NCBI RefSeq assembly: GCF_910596095.1
Contig: NC_056534.1
Coordinates: 35,697,588-35,761,587, forward strand
Source of the DNA: Thunnus maccoyii
Lineage: Eukaryota > Chordata > Actinopteri > Scombriformes > Scombridae
DNA: 64,000 nt
Direction: 5' to 3'
Part shown: positions 40,212 to 55,720 of the stretch, piece after piece
Numbering within the stretch: the stretch's first letter is position 1
Layout of the letters: each line of letters starts with the position of its first letter
Made by a program: the position numbers and the translations under genes
Notes under the pieces: generated by a model
Database searches by the model: none
Told to the model about the DNA's origin: nothing
Seen by the model: the letters and a program-made list of their open reading frames with translations, nothing else

Positions 40212-40657
40212 CATAATACAAAGCAAAAACACAAATGATGTATCTGTTTATTGGACTCAGTGTGAACTCTCACTGTGATAAGAAAAGTAATATTTTTGTA
40301 GCTTTGTGTACTGAACTACACTGCTCTTCAGAGATCATCTTATAATAATGATGCAGCACCACATTCATTCTATCAATTTCTTTCAACTGCTTTCAAAAAT
40401 CATGTAGTGTGTCACCAGTCTGTGTCAAAGCTATACTTCTGCAATCCAGCGGCTCCCAACCAGGTAGATAAGCCTGAGAGGCTGCGAGATTACGAAAACG
40501 AAAGGAAAGCAGTGTGTGTAGTTCCTGCAGAAATTTGTCAGGAAGGAGACCAACAAGAGATTCCTGCAGTATGCTGAGGGGGCTGAGATGGACTGGGAGA
40601 AAATCCAGATGAAGATAAGAGATGGAGTTGTCTAAATGTTTAGGGGACTTCTCTCTA

Positions 40658-40704
<47 letters not shown>

Positions 40705-41094
40705 GAACACTTGTGTAAGCTTTTGGTCACGCCCTGTATTGTGTTGTTTTCCTTCTGGCTCTTTTTTTTTTTTTTACTTCTGTGCACAACTGCTGGTTTA
40801 ATTCGTGTATGTGTTGTTAAGCGTCCATGATGGTGTATCTCCCTCTTGTTATGGCCACTTGAATCAGGTCATATGCAGAATACTTCTTCCGTGTGAAATT
40901 GAAAAACTCAAGTTCAAAGTTCAAAACTAGTGAAATGTTATTCAGTCTGAAAGTGAATCAAAATCAGCATGAATATTGTCGTTGATGATAAAAGAGTGAG
41001 TTTTCAGTACCTGCTCTGTGAAATATCAGTGAGTAAAAAACGAACAGATGCAGAATTATGTGCTTTATTATTTTCAAATCTGTGTTAATGACAC

Positions 41095-42988
41095 GAAGAG
41101 TCCCGGTGTCTGCTACTGTCAGTGAGGGCAATTTCCTGTTAATCAGCTGATTTGCCGTTAAGTTCTCCTATTTCTTCACGGGCGAACCAGTCAGACTTGC
41201 TCCATAACGAACTTTGCAGGGGGAAATAGAATACGGAACACGAACATTTAAATACAGCCATCCCTGCATGTTCGCACCACAAGGCAGACGGAGGGACACC
41301 GTGTTGCAGCTTTCACATTCCAGTTTCGAGAGGATCATCAGAAGAGGAAAAAGCAAAAATGGGTGAGAGATTGTGTTGTTTTTACTGTGGAAGGAAGGAA
41401 ATTGGCTTTGAGCCGTGAACACACACACAGGGAACAATAGTATTCCTCAGACTTCTAAAACAAGCCTAGACTGTGCCTGTTTTTTTTACTTCTCTTTTTA
41501 GATTTGTGTTTTTGTAGCTGCTGTAGTGTCATGCTGTATACACACACACACACACACTACTATGGCTCTTGTTTGTAAGGATGTGTGAGATATGCAACCG
41601 TTAAGTCCCTTCAAGAGTAAAAATAATTTCATATTATTATTATGAAAATTTGTAGGTTATGGAGACATCATGCGTGTTGAAACTACTGGTGCTTCAGAGA
41701 AAACAGCCCGGAAGGACAAGCTGGATTACACAGGTAAACGTCTCTGCAGTAGAGAAACACAGGAGCTGATTTGATCAAGAAATTGTAGAAATGTAATGAA
41801 GCCTTCATCTAAGTTTAATAGAAATAGATGCATTTGTTGCACTGAGGTCATATTCCTGTTTGATTTCTCTGTAAAGGTGTGAAGGCGTCACACACCATGG
41901 CAGAGACTGATCAGGGCCGAATGAAAAAGTACAAGTCCATCATCAGCACAGTGGGAGACAAATATGGAATCGATCCTGCTATTATTGCTGGCATCATCTC
42001 CAGAGAGTCCAGGGCTGGAAATGTGCTGCATGATGGCTGGGGAGACTATGACCCAAAAAGAGGAGCGTATAACGCCTGGGGACTGATGCAGGTTTTTAAC
42101 AAATACTACTGTTTTACTCTTAGTAGAGTCTCACATTACAATACAATAACAACAATGTTCATCCTGTTTTATTCTCATTTCTGTAGGTTGATGTCAATCC
42201 TAGCGGAGGTGGACACACTGCACGGGGCGGGTGGGACAGTGAGGAACATCTCTGCCAAGGCACAGAGATCTTGATTTATTTCATCGAACGGATCCAAAAA
42301 AAGTTTCCTGCCTGGAGCCCGGAGCAGCAGCTGAAAGGTTTGTTTGACTGAAACAGTAGATTCTCACGTGCACCGAATGGTTTCACACTTTTTTTCCCCG
42401 TTTGTTGTCATTTGTACTTTTGTCTTTGCAGGAGGGATAGCATCCTACAATATGGGAGACAAAAACGTCCGTACCATTGAAAGAATGGATGTCGGCTCAT
42501 CAGGTGGAGACTACTCCAGTGATGTTGTTGCCAGATCTCAGTGGTACAAAAACAATTTTTTTTAAAAGCTGAAGCTGTCCACAACAAAATTCTCCTCAAG
42601 ATCTCCTTCAAATCATGAAGAAAACAATGTAATGAGTGTAATTTGTCAAAACTTAAGGTGAATAAACATAATACAAAGCAAAAACACAAATGATGTATCT
42701 GTTTATTGGACTCAGTGTGAACTCTCACTGTGATAAGAAAAGTTAAAAGTAATATTTTTGTAGCTTTGTGTACTGAACTACAACTGCTCTTCAGAGATCA
42801 TCTTATAATACTGATGCAGCACCACATTCATTCTACCAATTTGTTTCAAATGCTTTGAAAAATCATGTAGTGTGTCACCAGTCTGTGTCAAAGCTACACT
42901 TCTGCAATCCAGCGGCTCCCAACCAGGTAGGGGTGTCGCAAGATAAACCTGAGAGGCCGCGAGATTATGAAGAGGAAAGGAAAGCAGA
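41095..42988 (+). repeat. Tandem duplication unit 2 (lysozyme locus)
   Basis: Direct repeat of unit 1, covering promoter, all exons and introns, the 3' untranslated region and a few hundred bases beyond. The end boundary (CGGCTCCCAACCAGGTAGG) is shared with unit 1. Confidence 0.85.
41359..42565 (+). CDS. lyg: Goose-type lysozyme, copy 2, complete, 5 coding exons
   Basis: Exons 41359-41362, 41656-41733, 41877-42091, 42187-42337, 42432-42565; 582 nt, 193 aa, with exon sizes and phases identical to copy 1. Catalytic Glu71, Asp84 and Asp101 are kept, so it is expected to be an active muramidase. It differs from copy 1 at 35 residues: 7 in exon 2, 9 in exon 3, 5 in exon 4 and 14 in exon 5. No codon differs silently. 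Intron 3 (95 bp) is identical to copy 1 and intron 2 differs at 3 of 143 bases. The exon-5 stretch [17 protein letters not shown] looks closer to the bird form than copy 1 does. The ISRE is degraded, which suggests different control. AATAAA lies at 42661. Confidence 0.95.
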
Positions 42989-43093
42989 ACAGGCAAATTT
43001 CCAACTGGTGACAGGCGGTTACAAGTGAACATGTCTTAATTTTAAGAGTAAAAATGGTTGGGAACCACTGGTTTAGTCTGTTTACTGTAAAGG

Positions 43094-43122
43094 GAAAGTG
43101 AAAGTGAAATCTCAGTTTCACT
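43094..43122. promoter_or_regulatory. Composite IRF element between lysozyme copy 2 and the GFI1-like gene
   Basis: Three GAAA boxes at 6-bp spacing (GAAAGTGAAAGTGAAA, 43094-43109) are followed by the inverted AGTTTCACT (43114-43122). This is the classic IRF-binding arrangement; whether it is an enhancer or chance is open. Confidence 0.4.
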
Positions 43123-43276
43123 AACTTTGGAGTTGACCTTCACATAATCACAGTTCTGCTGAGGATATGGACAGACCATATGAGAAAGATAAGCACATTT
43201 CCCTGAAAATTCACACTTTTTATAAGCTGAATTCACTGGCACTGGTTAATTTTCTAATGCTGACAATATGCCAATG

Positions 43277-43282
43277 TTTATT
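43277..43282 (-). other. Candidate polyadenylation signal of the GFI1-like gene
   Basis: AATAAA on the minus strand, about 220 bp after the stop codon. Confidence 0.4.
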
Positions 43283-43502
43283 ATCATCAAGGGTCATGAA
43301 ATAATATCCTGTGAGCAGGGTAAGAACAGTTTTCTTCCCTCAGTGTCCTAAAGGATAAATCTAAAATATAAACTATTATAGCTTTGGATGTAATACTGTA
43401 TTTTACTTGGTCATAAGGACAACACAGTCAGCAGCTTTACAGTATGTCCTCAAAGTGCTTTCTCTGAAAAAGGCTGCAGATGTTGACTCGGCCGTATGAA
43501 AG

Positions 43503-46627
<3,125 letters not shown>

Positions 46628-49600
46628 CGCTCAGGAGGGAGGAAGACCAGTTCTACGCTCGAAATCAAAAGAATCTAGAGGACAAAACAAACAAAATGAA
46701 GTGTTGATGATACCAGTCACATCCACATTTTTCTCATTTGAAATCTTATTGGTTGCATATTTATACAAATTATGAACAAGAAACCAGTGGAAATGAGTTT
46801 TTCTCTGCAATATTAATAGTTTATACATACTGCCTTTAATTATATATACAATGTAATCAAAGGCAAGTACTGACATGATGGACCAAAAGGTTACATGAGG
46901 TGTTTGTGTTGTCCAGAAGAGGGCAGCAGAACTGCATATTCAAACGTTTGCTCCCTGCTTGACTCTCTGTACACTGTGTATTAACATGTACTGATGAGAT
47001 GCCACAAAGAAAAACATTTTGTATTGTCACAATATTAATTACAATGTAATGATTATGATTACAGCTGGTTCTTAATTTAAAAACCTTTCACTTTTTCCAC
47101 ATTTTGGTGTTATAAATGATTTAACATTAAAGTTGTATTTTGCAACCAGTCTTTACATGACATATATAGATATATAATAACAAATGAAAGGAATATAAAG
47201 TTTACCCAAAGATGTCATAAAACACCTAGAGACTGCGTTAGATTCTTGTCTGTTTTGTTTTTGTTTTGTTGATTTGTTGTTGAGCTGAAAGTTGAATCTT
47301 TGCCATGTAGGATCCAGACAAGGTTTTCTTCATGGACCTGTGTTTTGCTCTGATCATTATTTCCTGTTTTTGGAGATTTTTTTTTGTGTGTTTTTAATCT
47401 TTGGGGGTATTTTTGCCTTTATTTGACAATTGAAAGTGAAAAGAGAGACAGGAAACGTGTAGAGAAAGAGGTCTGACATGTAACACTGGTCCCTAAGTTT
47501 GACCAGTCTGCAGCCTCTGTGGAGCTCCTAACATTTAAATCAGAGAGGTCAGTTTTTGTCGTATCAGCCCAAAGAATCTTTTTCTTCTCATTCAATTGTT
47601 TTGATGCCTTTTTGTCAGGACTGGCTTACTTGACAATAAAGGCCTGATTGGTCTGATGGCACACTGCAAGTGGGAAATCTAATTGAATCTGACATTTGGA
47701 CCTAAATGTCCTTCAGACCTGGTTTGTGATAACGTGACATATGAAACGTCATGTCATATGACAATTGCAACTATATCACTTACTGCAACACATTTCAAGA
47801 CTTAGTGATAGCACTTCACTAAACGTGACGCTGCAGCTAACACCTCAGTCTTAGCTGCAGCATCACTTTCAGACCATAGACCATAGACCATAGACCACAC
47901 AGACAGAAGACTAGGTCCATGTATGAAACACTAAAGTGCTTTTCAGTTGAAACTACTGGTGTAACTTCATCTTTCAGTCAGTGATTCAGTCAGTCAGCGA
48001 CTGACATTCACATTTATGGGGCTGGTCCCTGCAGTCCAGCCAAAAAAGGTGATGTGATTGTTGCATGTTTAAAAGTATTTAAAATAACAGTAAAACTATT
48101 GTTTAAGGAGCTTAATATATAAACAAGAAGTTGCTGTAAATGTTTTGAAACAGAGGGTACATATTTAAGACCCAACCCTGTCTTTATCTCCTCTCACCTC
48201 TGTAGAAAAGGAAACAGTTGATCAGCAGTGCACGAGAGATCAGATCGTTCACTTGCATGACATAATAAACTACTCAGAAAATAAAAGGCTTGCACGGTGT
48301 GCAGATAGAAGTTTTCTGTAGGTGACAGGCAAGAATGTCTAAATGCTCTAACATGATCCATAAACACCTGTTTTCACACCAATATAAATGTATTATGAGA
48401 TTGTAAATAACACCCACCATGTTAGATTGATTTAATGCCTGTATTCCTGATGTGAGGACGTATAATATATAATTGTCTTAACTGTTCCAATTGGTTTTAG
48501 ATATTCTTATCTATGTTACATGTGTAAGGTTGCCTGTATGCCCTAAACTATGTATCCTCTGGCAACACAGACAAGATAACAACTATCTTCTTGTTATTAT
48601 AAATAAAACATACCGTAGCTCAACTTTGGAAATCAGTTGACTGAACGAGTCTACAACTCTGGCGTGATGGTTGTTGAACTCTCTTCCTCGTGAAAAGCGT
48701 ATGTTTATGATTAAGGGAAACTTTCTAGCTTTGACAGAAATCTGTTGAAGCCCTTTTCCCTTAAATTATATTTGCTGATGCCATAATGGATGCACATTTT
48801 CTTATATATCTATTTTTTTTTTAAATCTTATAACTTTTAAACACATTTCAAGTCACTAATTTCACTAATTTATTGAGCTACTTCTTCAGATGTTTAGTAT
48901 TCCATCTGTTTTGGTAGTGTATGTTGGTACTGTTTAGCAGGATGATAATATGGATCTGAGCAGTAAATATAAACTGTGAATATAGCCTTAATGTGGTCTG
49001 TGGGTACTTGATAACCTCCCTGATGGAGGCCTGTCACACTCAGTATGATGAAAACTTTCTCTCAGGGATGAAAACAGGACATCCAATAATGAGATTTTTC
49101 TACGTCACAATCTGAATGCACTTTTAATTTTTTCACTAATTTCAAACATTTTTAAGAATGTGTTTATTATTGGATTTGTCGTATTCATGTGTATGTAGGT
49201 AACAAAAAAATCTTATAAAATAAAACTATAAAATGTGGAAAAACAGCAACTTTCTGAAATGTGCAGCCTGTTTACACCTGGAATTAACGTGCGTCTCTAC
49301 GGGCATCTCGGGTGACCACTTGTGATTAGATCTCACTTCCCCGCTATATATGCAAATAAACACGTACATCATTTCCGTTCGCAAAGACCAAATATGTTGT
49401 TGTTTTGAACCGGCGCTCTGACCGGGTCCGTGTCCAAAGCTGTGTTGTTTGATAACAAGATAAACAAATATACAATGAGCCCCTCACGAAAATCAAACGC
49501 CCTACTGTCCTACTGATTTGCTGTAGCACCGCATCTGAACATATATATATAACAAAATATATAGTTATATGCAGCGATCTCCCCGCAGCTGCGTCTCTCC

Positions 49601-50843
49601 ATTGAGAGACGTTGTGCGCATTTACGCGCGAGGCACAGCAGCATAACTTCATTGATTATTTAAATCTACAGACTCGCCGACATGATCTAATGTTAATTAA
49701 TGTTCTGTGTTCGTCTCCACATGCAAAAGGTCAGTTGTAGTTATCAACCTGACAGCACAGAGGAAACTATCCAGCAACGTTTAGCTTCTGAAATATTTTT
49801 TATACAGACAAACGAAAAACAACTTATGTTCTGGTTTTGGTTTGATTCCAACTCCAATTGCCAATTTGAATACGAAAACCGGTTAGAGGACCGGGAAAAC
49901 AGGAAAAATGGGAGGTGGATTACGTTGTTTTTTTTTTAAATTCACACGAAAACAGAAAAACAAAATGATGCATTATTTACCCTGTTATCAAACAAGTTGA
50001 ACACAGCTTTGGAAGGTTCACGGACCAGGAAGCAGCGATCCACTAGTCTGCCGGACTATAGAGGACGTCAGTTGAGTAGGGGGTCCTTCAGTGTGGCCCA
50101 GGACACATTTACATACACCCTGCTTGAAGAAAGACGAAAGTGGCCACATGCGAGCCAGACCACCCCCGAATGTGGTTTGAGCAATCGGATCTCAATGCGT
50201 CTTGGGTGTGTTCACACCTGTATCAAAGCTGTCCACTTGTGATCATATCACTAGAAATGTGAACAGGGCCTATTGTTTACAGGAGAGCAAGTGTGTTAAA
50301 ATTGACACGTCTTGCTTTTGCTTTCGTTGTCTTCTGCTTTAGTAACACGTATTTCATTAACAAACTTTAATTCATGTTTTAAGTCTTTAGTTAGTGTTTA
50401 TGAGCTCTGATATTCACTATAAGACGACATCATAACGAACCGACTCACATGAAAAAAAAATCATTTTACAGGCTTTTATGTGCATTTTTTTCCGTTAAGA
50501 CTGAAACAAAAAGAAAGATCCACATGGTCATATGGAGTTAATTACAAAACTAGGTGATTGTCATTTGAATTACTAAAAAGTAGATTTGTTGAATAAAGAT
50601 AATTACTTCTACTATTACTAATTCAGCACAACTTGTCTGGCCTACTTTTGTTATCTGCGTACGTTTGTTAAAAAAGTTAGGCTCAAGGATAAAACTGCAT
50701 CTGTCAAACAGCCCAAAATGGGTTTTTTTTGTCATCATGTTAAAAGCAAAAGATACACATCAACAAAAGTAACCCCAAGAACTGTAGTACCTCTCCTTTC
50801 AATAGAAACATGAAATTTCAGATATAGATATGCAAATACTTAC
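46628..50843. other. Region upstream of the GFI1-like start codon
   Basis: Possibly the first intron of the GFI1-like gene. Contains a dispersed-repeat fragment at 47.38-47.53 kb, a short tandem of ATAGACC units near 47880, and the 1-kb transposon at 49.26-50.27 kb. Confidence 0.4.
49264..50271. mobile_element. Nonautonomous DNA transposon, about 1 kb, class unclear
   Basis: The left end GCAGCCTGTTTACACCTGG and the right end (reverse complement) GGCCCTGTTCACATTTCTAG are diverged inverted repeats. The right half carries CCAAGACGCATTGAGATCCG and CACTTGTGATC blocks I know from abundant teleost repeats. An 81-codon open stretch inside (49997-50242) is not a recognised gene. Confidence 0.55.
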
Positions 50844-51130
50844 CAGATATCACGCTCTATCAGTGCTTCTTGACGTCACACAGACACACTTTACACTAAT
50901 AGTTTAACTGAGACAAGAGTCTAATATCAAGTTAGGCAGGACAATGTGAAGTCAGTCTATCACATGTGAGGTCAGTCATCAGTCTGAGCTGGCTTATGAG
51001 CCGTTGGTTGATGTTCTCTGCAGGTTGATGAGAGAAGACACGGACGAGGAAGTGTTTCAGCTTTGACACCTCTGAGCCGACACTAAACCACACTGCTTCC
51101 TCACAAACCCAAACACAGCAGCACACTCGC
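50844..51130 (-). promoter_or_regulatory. Candidate promoter and 5' untranslated exon for the GFI1-like gene
   Basis: A strong minus-strand donor (GATATCTG then GTAAGTAT) ends a possible noncoding exon at 50844. A palindromic CRE (TGACGTCA, 50871-50878) lies just inside. The SNAG exon at 46627 has acceptor-like sequence a little upstream of its ATG, so a 4.2-kb first intron is plausible. The upstream limit of the exon is a guess and nothing shows transcription. Confidence 0.25.
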
Positions 51131-51969
51131 AGCACCCTCCTTTTTTTTTAAAAACTTCTTTAGATTGTATTAGATTGTAGATTTGTTGCAGGGGTGCATT
51201 AAGTAAACACAACATCAGATTAATGTAGGTAGACCAAAAAAAATAAGCTGATGCGAGAGGAAGAGGTTGGACAACTGTGAAAATTCTTCAGAAAGTGTTG
51301 ACACACTATGTTGACACAGTTGCATTACAAAATACACCATTGAGGTCAAATTTAACAGAAGCTGGCTGATGCAACACTCGAGGCCCTTCTATAATATTCA
51401 ATGGAAATGTGGAGTGCATTAATGAGAAAGAAACATCAAGAGGAAATGTGAACACATGTATGTCTGGTTAATACATTTGAGAAACCTGTGATTTTAACTT
51501 GTGTTCTCGTCACTTCACTCTTCAGCTGCCATAAATACTGGAGCACCACATATATATATCTGTGGCTGAAAATAGTCCCTAAAAAAAGCACTATTTATTT
51601 CTGTTTGAAGCAAACCTGTGACGGTAACCAGCTCTTTCAAGAAATAACCTTAAAAAAAAAAGAAACTATATATTTGTGCCCTGTTTTAAAAATATATGTC
51701 TCCAGTAGGAGTGAAGAGGCTTGGGGTAGGGTAGGGACATCAGAAAGCATTTGGTTTTTGGTCTTTTATTGGGATTTGTTGAGAATAAGAAAAATATTGT
51801 TTAATTCTGGCTTCATTCTTAAATGTTGTTGTGCTTGTGTAATAACAAATACGTCTTCATTTTTGTCTCTCGTGAACCTCAAGCTCTGACAACAATCAAA
51901 ACTGACGTCATGGAGGACTTTATACCAAAGATTCTGTGATATCAAGAAAGAAATGCACGTGAACTCATT

Positions 51970-52300
51970 TTAAAGGTGCAGAGTGTAAGATTTAGTGGCA
52001 TCTAGCAGAACGGACTTAGCAGAAATGGGATATAATATTCATAAGTATGTTTTAATTAGTGTATAATCACATGAAAATACAAATTGTTGCATGAGCCCTT
52101 TATAGCCCACCATGTTGTTTCTACAGTAGCCCAGAATGGACTAACCACTGGCTCTAGAGAGGGCCTTTCATGTTTTTTGCGAGTTTCACGACCACCATAG
52201 GTTCTCCCACACGCTTTGAAGGGGAAGGGTTGGTTGCAGTTGGTTGCAATCTGCAAGCTCACTGCTAGATGCTACTAAATCCTACACACTGGTCCTTTAA
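51970..52300. mobile_element. MITE with TTAA target duplication
   Basis: TTAA at both ends; inverted termini of about 34 bp starting AGG(T/A)(G/C)CAG and containing GATTTAGT(G/A)GCATCTAG. The sequence matches a very common short nonautonomous DNA transposon of percomorph fishes as I recall it; 331 bp in total. Confidence 0.8.
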
Positions 52301-54060
52301 AACTGCTGCTGTCCTAACGAAAGACTCTTGAAGGACGGAGAAGTCCAGAGAGTTGATGCATATGGGCGCAAATGTTATTTATATTTATGTTTATTTTTGT
52401 CAAACCTACAATATTTCCTCGATTTCCAGCGGTTGATGAAACCATGCTTTTCTTAAGCAGTTATTTGTAAATCCTTAACTAAGTTTGTGTGTAAAGACTT
52501 TCCTTAGTAACTGCTAGCTAGTTTACTAGTTAGCTAGTGATTCACTAGCAATGGACTATGAACAGGAAGTCACTGCATCACAATAATTGTCAGAAATAAT
52601 AATTTTTAGGAGGCAATCTATATGTTAGACTCATCAGCTAATCCTTTGTAAATGTAGGTGGTTTATTTATATACTCAAAAATTGAGAAATGCCTGTAGTG
52701 TATCATTCAAGTATACTGATCTAACCACGGCTAGTTAGCTAATGTTAGTTATTTAGTCTGATGTCACATTTTGTTATTTATGTGAAACGCAATATACATA
52801 TTTTTTCTACATAATTTTACATCAGTTAAACATAATTTTAATTGTCTATTTTATGTATTAATATTCTTTTTCTCAAGCTAAGCAAGGTAACCTTAGCTTT
52901 ATCAGTTAGCTCAGTTAGCTTTGAAACAGTTATACCTGACAACTACTGGGTGTAAATATTTAGTAACTACGTAAGAGCTATTAATTTAATGATGCACAAA
53001 TCCACGTATAAGTTCGAACTTATGAACAAAAGGGGGAACCGGCTCCAGTTGAACATAGATCCTAATGAAAGACGGGCAAAATCCATGAAATGCATCAATA
53101 ATTGCACCTGAGAAGCTTCAAGTTAATATAATCACCCATTTATAAAAAAACAACACAAACACAATCGGGCCTTTGCAAAGGTGCAATGTCAAAGTTTATT
53201 TTGTATCATTCATAGGATACAGAACACTGAAATGTATTTTTTCCCCATCATACTGGATTTTATATAATCTTTACTGTCATTTAATATATTTGACAACAAC
53301 ATCAGTTGAACTGTAAGAGAGAAGGAGAGAGGGTGGACAAGGTTCCTGGGTATGATGCTGTGGATATCAAACAGCCGTCACATACAGCACACCAATAAGA
53401 AATCCTACATCAGACTAATCAGGATGAACACTGTCTGTAAGGAGAAACTCTCTTTGTTTTGCATTGAGTCGTCTAATTTCCCCTTTAAAATCAGGGAAAA
53501 CGTGACTGGGCGTTCCAGTTTGAAGATGACGAATCTGGAGCTACAGTACACAACGTGATCTCATTTTAATCCACGCAAAATTCACTTTAAATGACACGAC
53601 TGTTGATGAATGAAGGGCTGTAGTGGCTGACTTGTCGATGAAACCCTCGTTAAACATACATGAGGTCATATAGCCTAGTGTGTAAATCTACCTACTTTTA
53701 TGGCACGTTATGATGTTTAATCATTATCGTCTCATGTAATGCTGTTAGCAGGAGGAAACAAAGTATTGATGGCAATCATAAAAATAATACTAAAGGATGA
53801 GAGCTAGTACCATATTCAAAAGTAATTTACAAACATATCAAAATGTTTCGTCACAGTAGATAGAGTTTTATTTAGACAGTGGTGAGAACAGAGCACCATC
53901 ACTGAACAGCAGTGTACAGATGTGTTAATGTGTTGACGGACACTGAGCACTGATCTGGGTTCAGATTAGGGTTCATTTTGGAAAGGACACTGAAACCTTA
54001 GTCTTGAATGAAAGCTCTTTACAATTAGTATATGCATTTTAAATTTTTTTGACTGAAACA

Positions 54061-54594
54061 TTAAAGTTATAATCCTTAAGATTACAGCTGTGATAGATTT
54101 GGCAACACCTGTGGTCACTGGTGGTAATGGCAAGTACCTTTTAAATAATTCAGCTCCAAGAGTTCGGTTTGAAACATACTTTTTTGTTACTCTCAGAAAT
54201 GCAACAGGAGAGGAGCAACGTGTGCATACTGTATGTTTACAGCGCAGCCAAACAAATACTGGGCTGAGAGGATTTATCACCACATTATGTTTTAATAAAA
54301 AAAGACAGTAGTCAAGAATGTTTTCTGCCACGTTAACACTGAACTCATGTTCCAGTGTTTGTCTGGTGCATCACGTGAGAAGCTTGCATACACCGACTTA
54401 AGTCTTCTGCATTTATCTTTTCCTGTAAGTCCACTGAATCTCACAAGAGAAAGGCCGACCCTGAACGCTAACTACAAAAACTATTGTATAGCAGCTACAG
54501 AACGCTAATGCTTTGAATGGCTGTCAGTCATAAATATGATCAAACATGGGGTTTTATAGAAAAATAATACAAATCTTAAGGATTATAACTTTAA
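54061..54594. mobile_element. MITE with TTAA target duplication
   Basis: TTAA at 54061-54064 and 54591-54594; perfect inverted termini AAGTTATAATCCTTAAGATT. No coding sequence. Same TTAA preference as the elements at 31.3 and 52.0 kb but different termini. Confidence 0.8.
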
Positions 54595-55527
54595 GACCAG
54601 ATATGACCCAAAGTAAATGGATCTAAGGACCTAAATCTGAGTCTACAGTCTGTACATGCTAAGAACAAGAAGGAACTCAACTGAAACCATCCATACAATT
54701 CTTATTTGGTCTGACAACATCTGAACATTGAATCCAGTGAACAGATTTCAGTTGTCACACCCACCAATGACCACTAAAAAGCTGTTATTTGCAATAGTAT
54801 GGTGGACAAACCAACATCCTCTTTAGCTTTTTGATGGCCATTACTGGAAGACCCAATTTCCTTTTTTCTTAGATGGCAGCAATAATTCTCTCCTTTACCA
54901 TAGTTTCATTTGTACCACACAAACATGTTAGCATCATGAAGCAGAAAGTGGGCCTTTAGAGAATTTAGAGAAAATCTTCTGACATCAGTCCGAAGAATAA
55001 TGAAGCTCAATACAAAGTCAGGATGGATAATCGAGTCCCTCTGAAGAACTAAACAGAATAAGCAGAAATGATCCTGCCATGAGTCCATAAATCCACAACA
55101 TCCCTCACTAAGAGAGTTTCTCTGTCTCTGTAGTGCAAAAAGCAGATCGCTGCTCTGTACATACGACACCCTGTTTGATAAACTATACACACTCGTCATC
55201 TTCTGTCTTCACTGACAGTGTTACAGCTTTAAATCTTATATACTTTTGTCTCCTGTTGCACTGTATATCTCATATTTCCCCACACATTTACACCCTTTTT
55301 TCTAAACAGAATATATTAATGTTTGATATGTAAAATATTTTCCACCCACACACTCCAGCTATGACAACAGCCTTTTTGTTTGCACCTTTACAATATGAAC
55401 TACTCCCTCCACTCTCATCGGCCCACATGCTGCAGTCTGAGCTGTCAAAAAAGTGATGTGCACATGAACTGGTGACTCCAGATCAGCACTGGTAACCTGG
55501 ATCTCTTTGCTTGTATGGGAAACTGAT

Positions 55528-55720
55528 AAAAAAGGAATAGTTTGACATTTTGGGAAACACGCTTATTCGCATGGATTAGAAGATCGATACCACTGTCACA
55601 CTTGTCTGTTAACTATGAAACTAGCAGCCGGTTAGCTTAGCTTAGCATAAAGAATGGAAACAGGGGAGGAAAGTGAACGTGACTCTGGTCCAAAGTAACA
55701 AAATCCATCTATCTGTTAAG
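55528..55720. repeat. Teleost interspersed repeat, same family as at 44.1 and 32.2 kb
   Basis: GGAATAGTTTGACATTTTGG, then GATCGATACCACTGTCAC, then TTAGCTTAGCTTAGCATAAA. The best preserved of the three copies. Confidence 0.65.

Larger units (their letters stand above)
38625..40511 (+). repeat. Tandem duplication unit 1 (lysozyme locus)
   Basis: About 1.9 kb, starting near the shared GAGGGCAATTTCCTGT upstream block and ending near AACCAGGTAGATAAGCC, is repeated in direct orientation at about 41095-42988. The offset is 2449 bp at exon 1 and 2455 bp at exons 2-5. About 0.6 kb of unrelated sequence with a GT microsatellite separates the units. Confidence 0.85.

Noticed and set aside
41879-42274. 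Same kind of read-through frame in lysozyme copy 2
   Set aside because: Intron retention artefact, as in copy 1.
49997-50242. 81-codon plus-strand frame
   Set aside because: Lies inside a nonautonomous transposon; the residues follow the element's repeat blocks.
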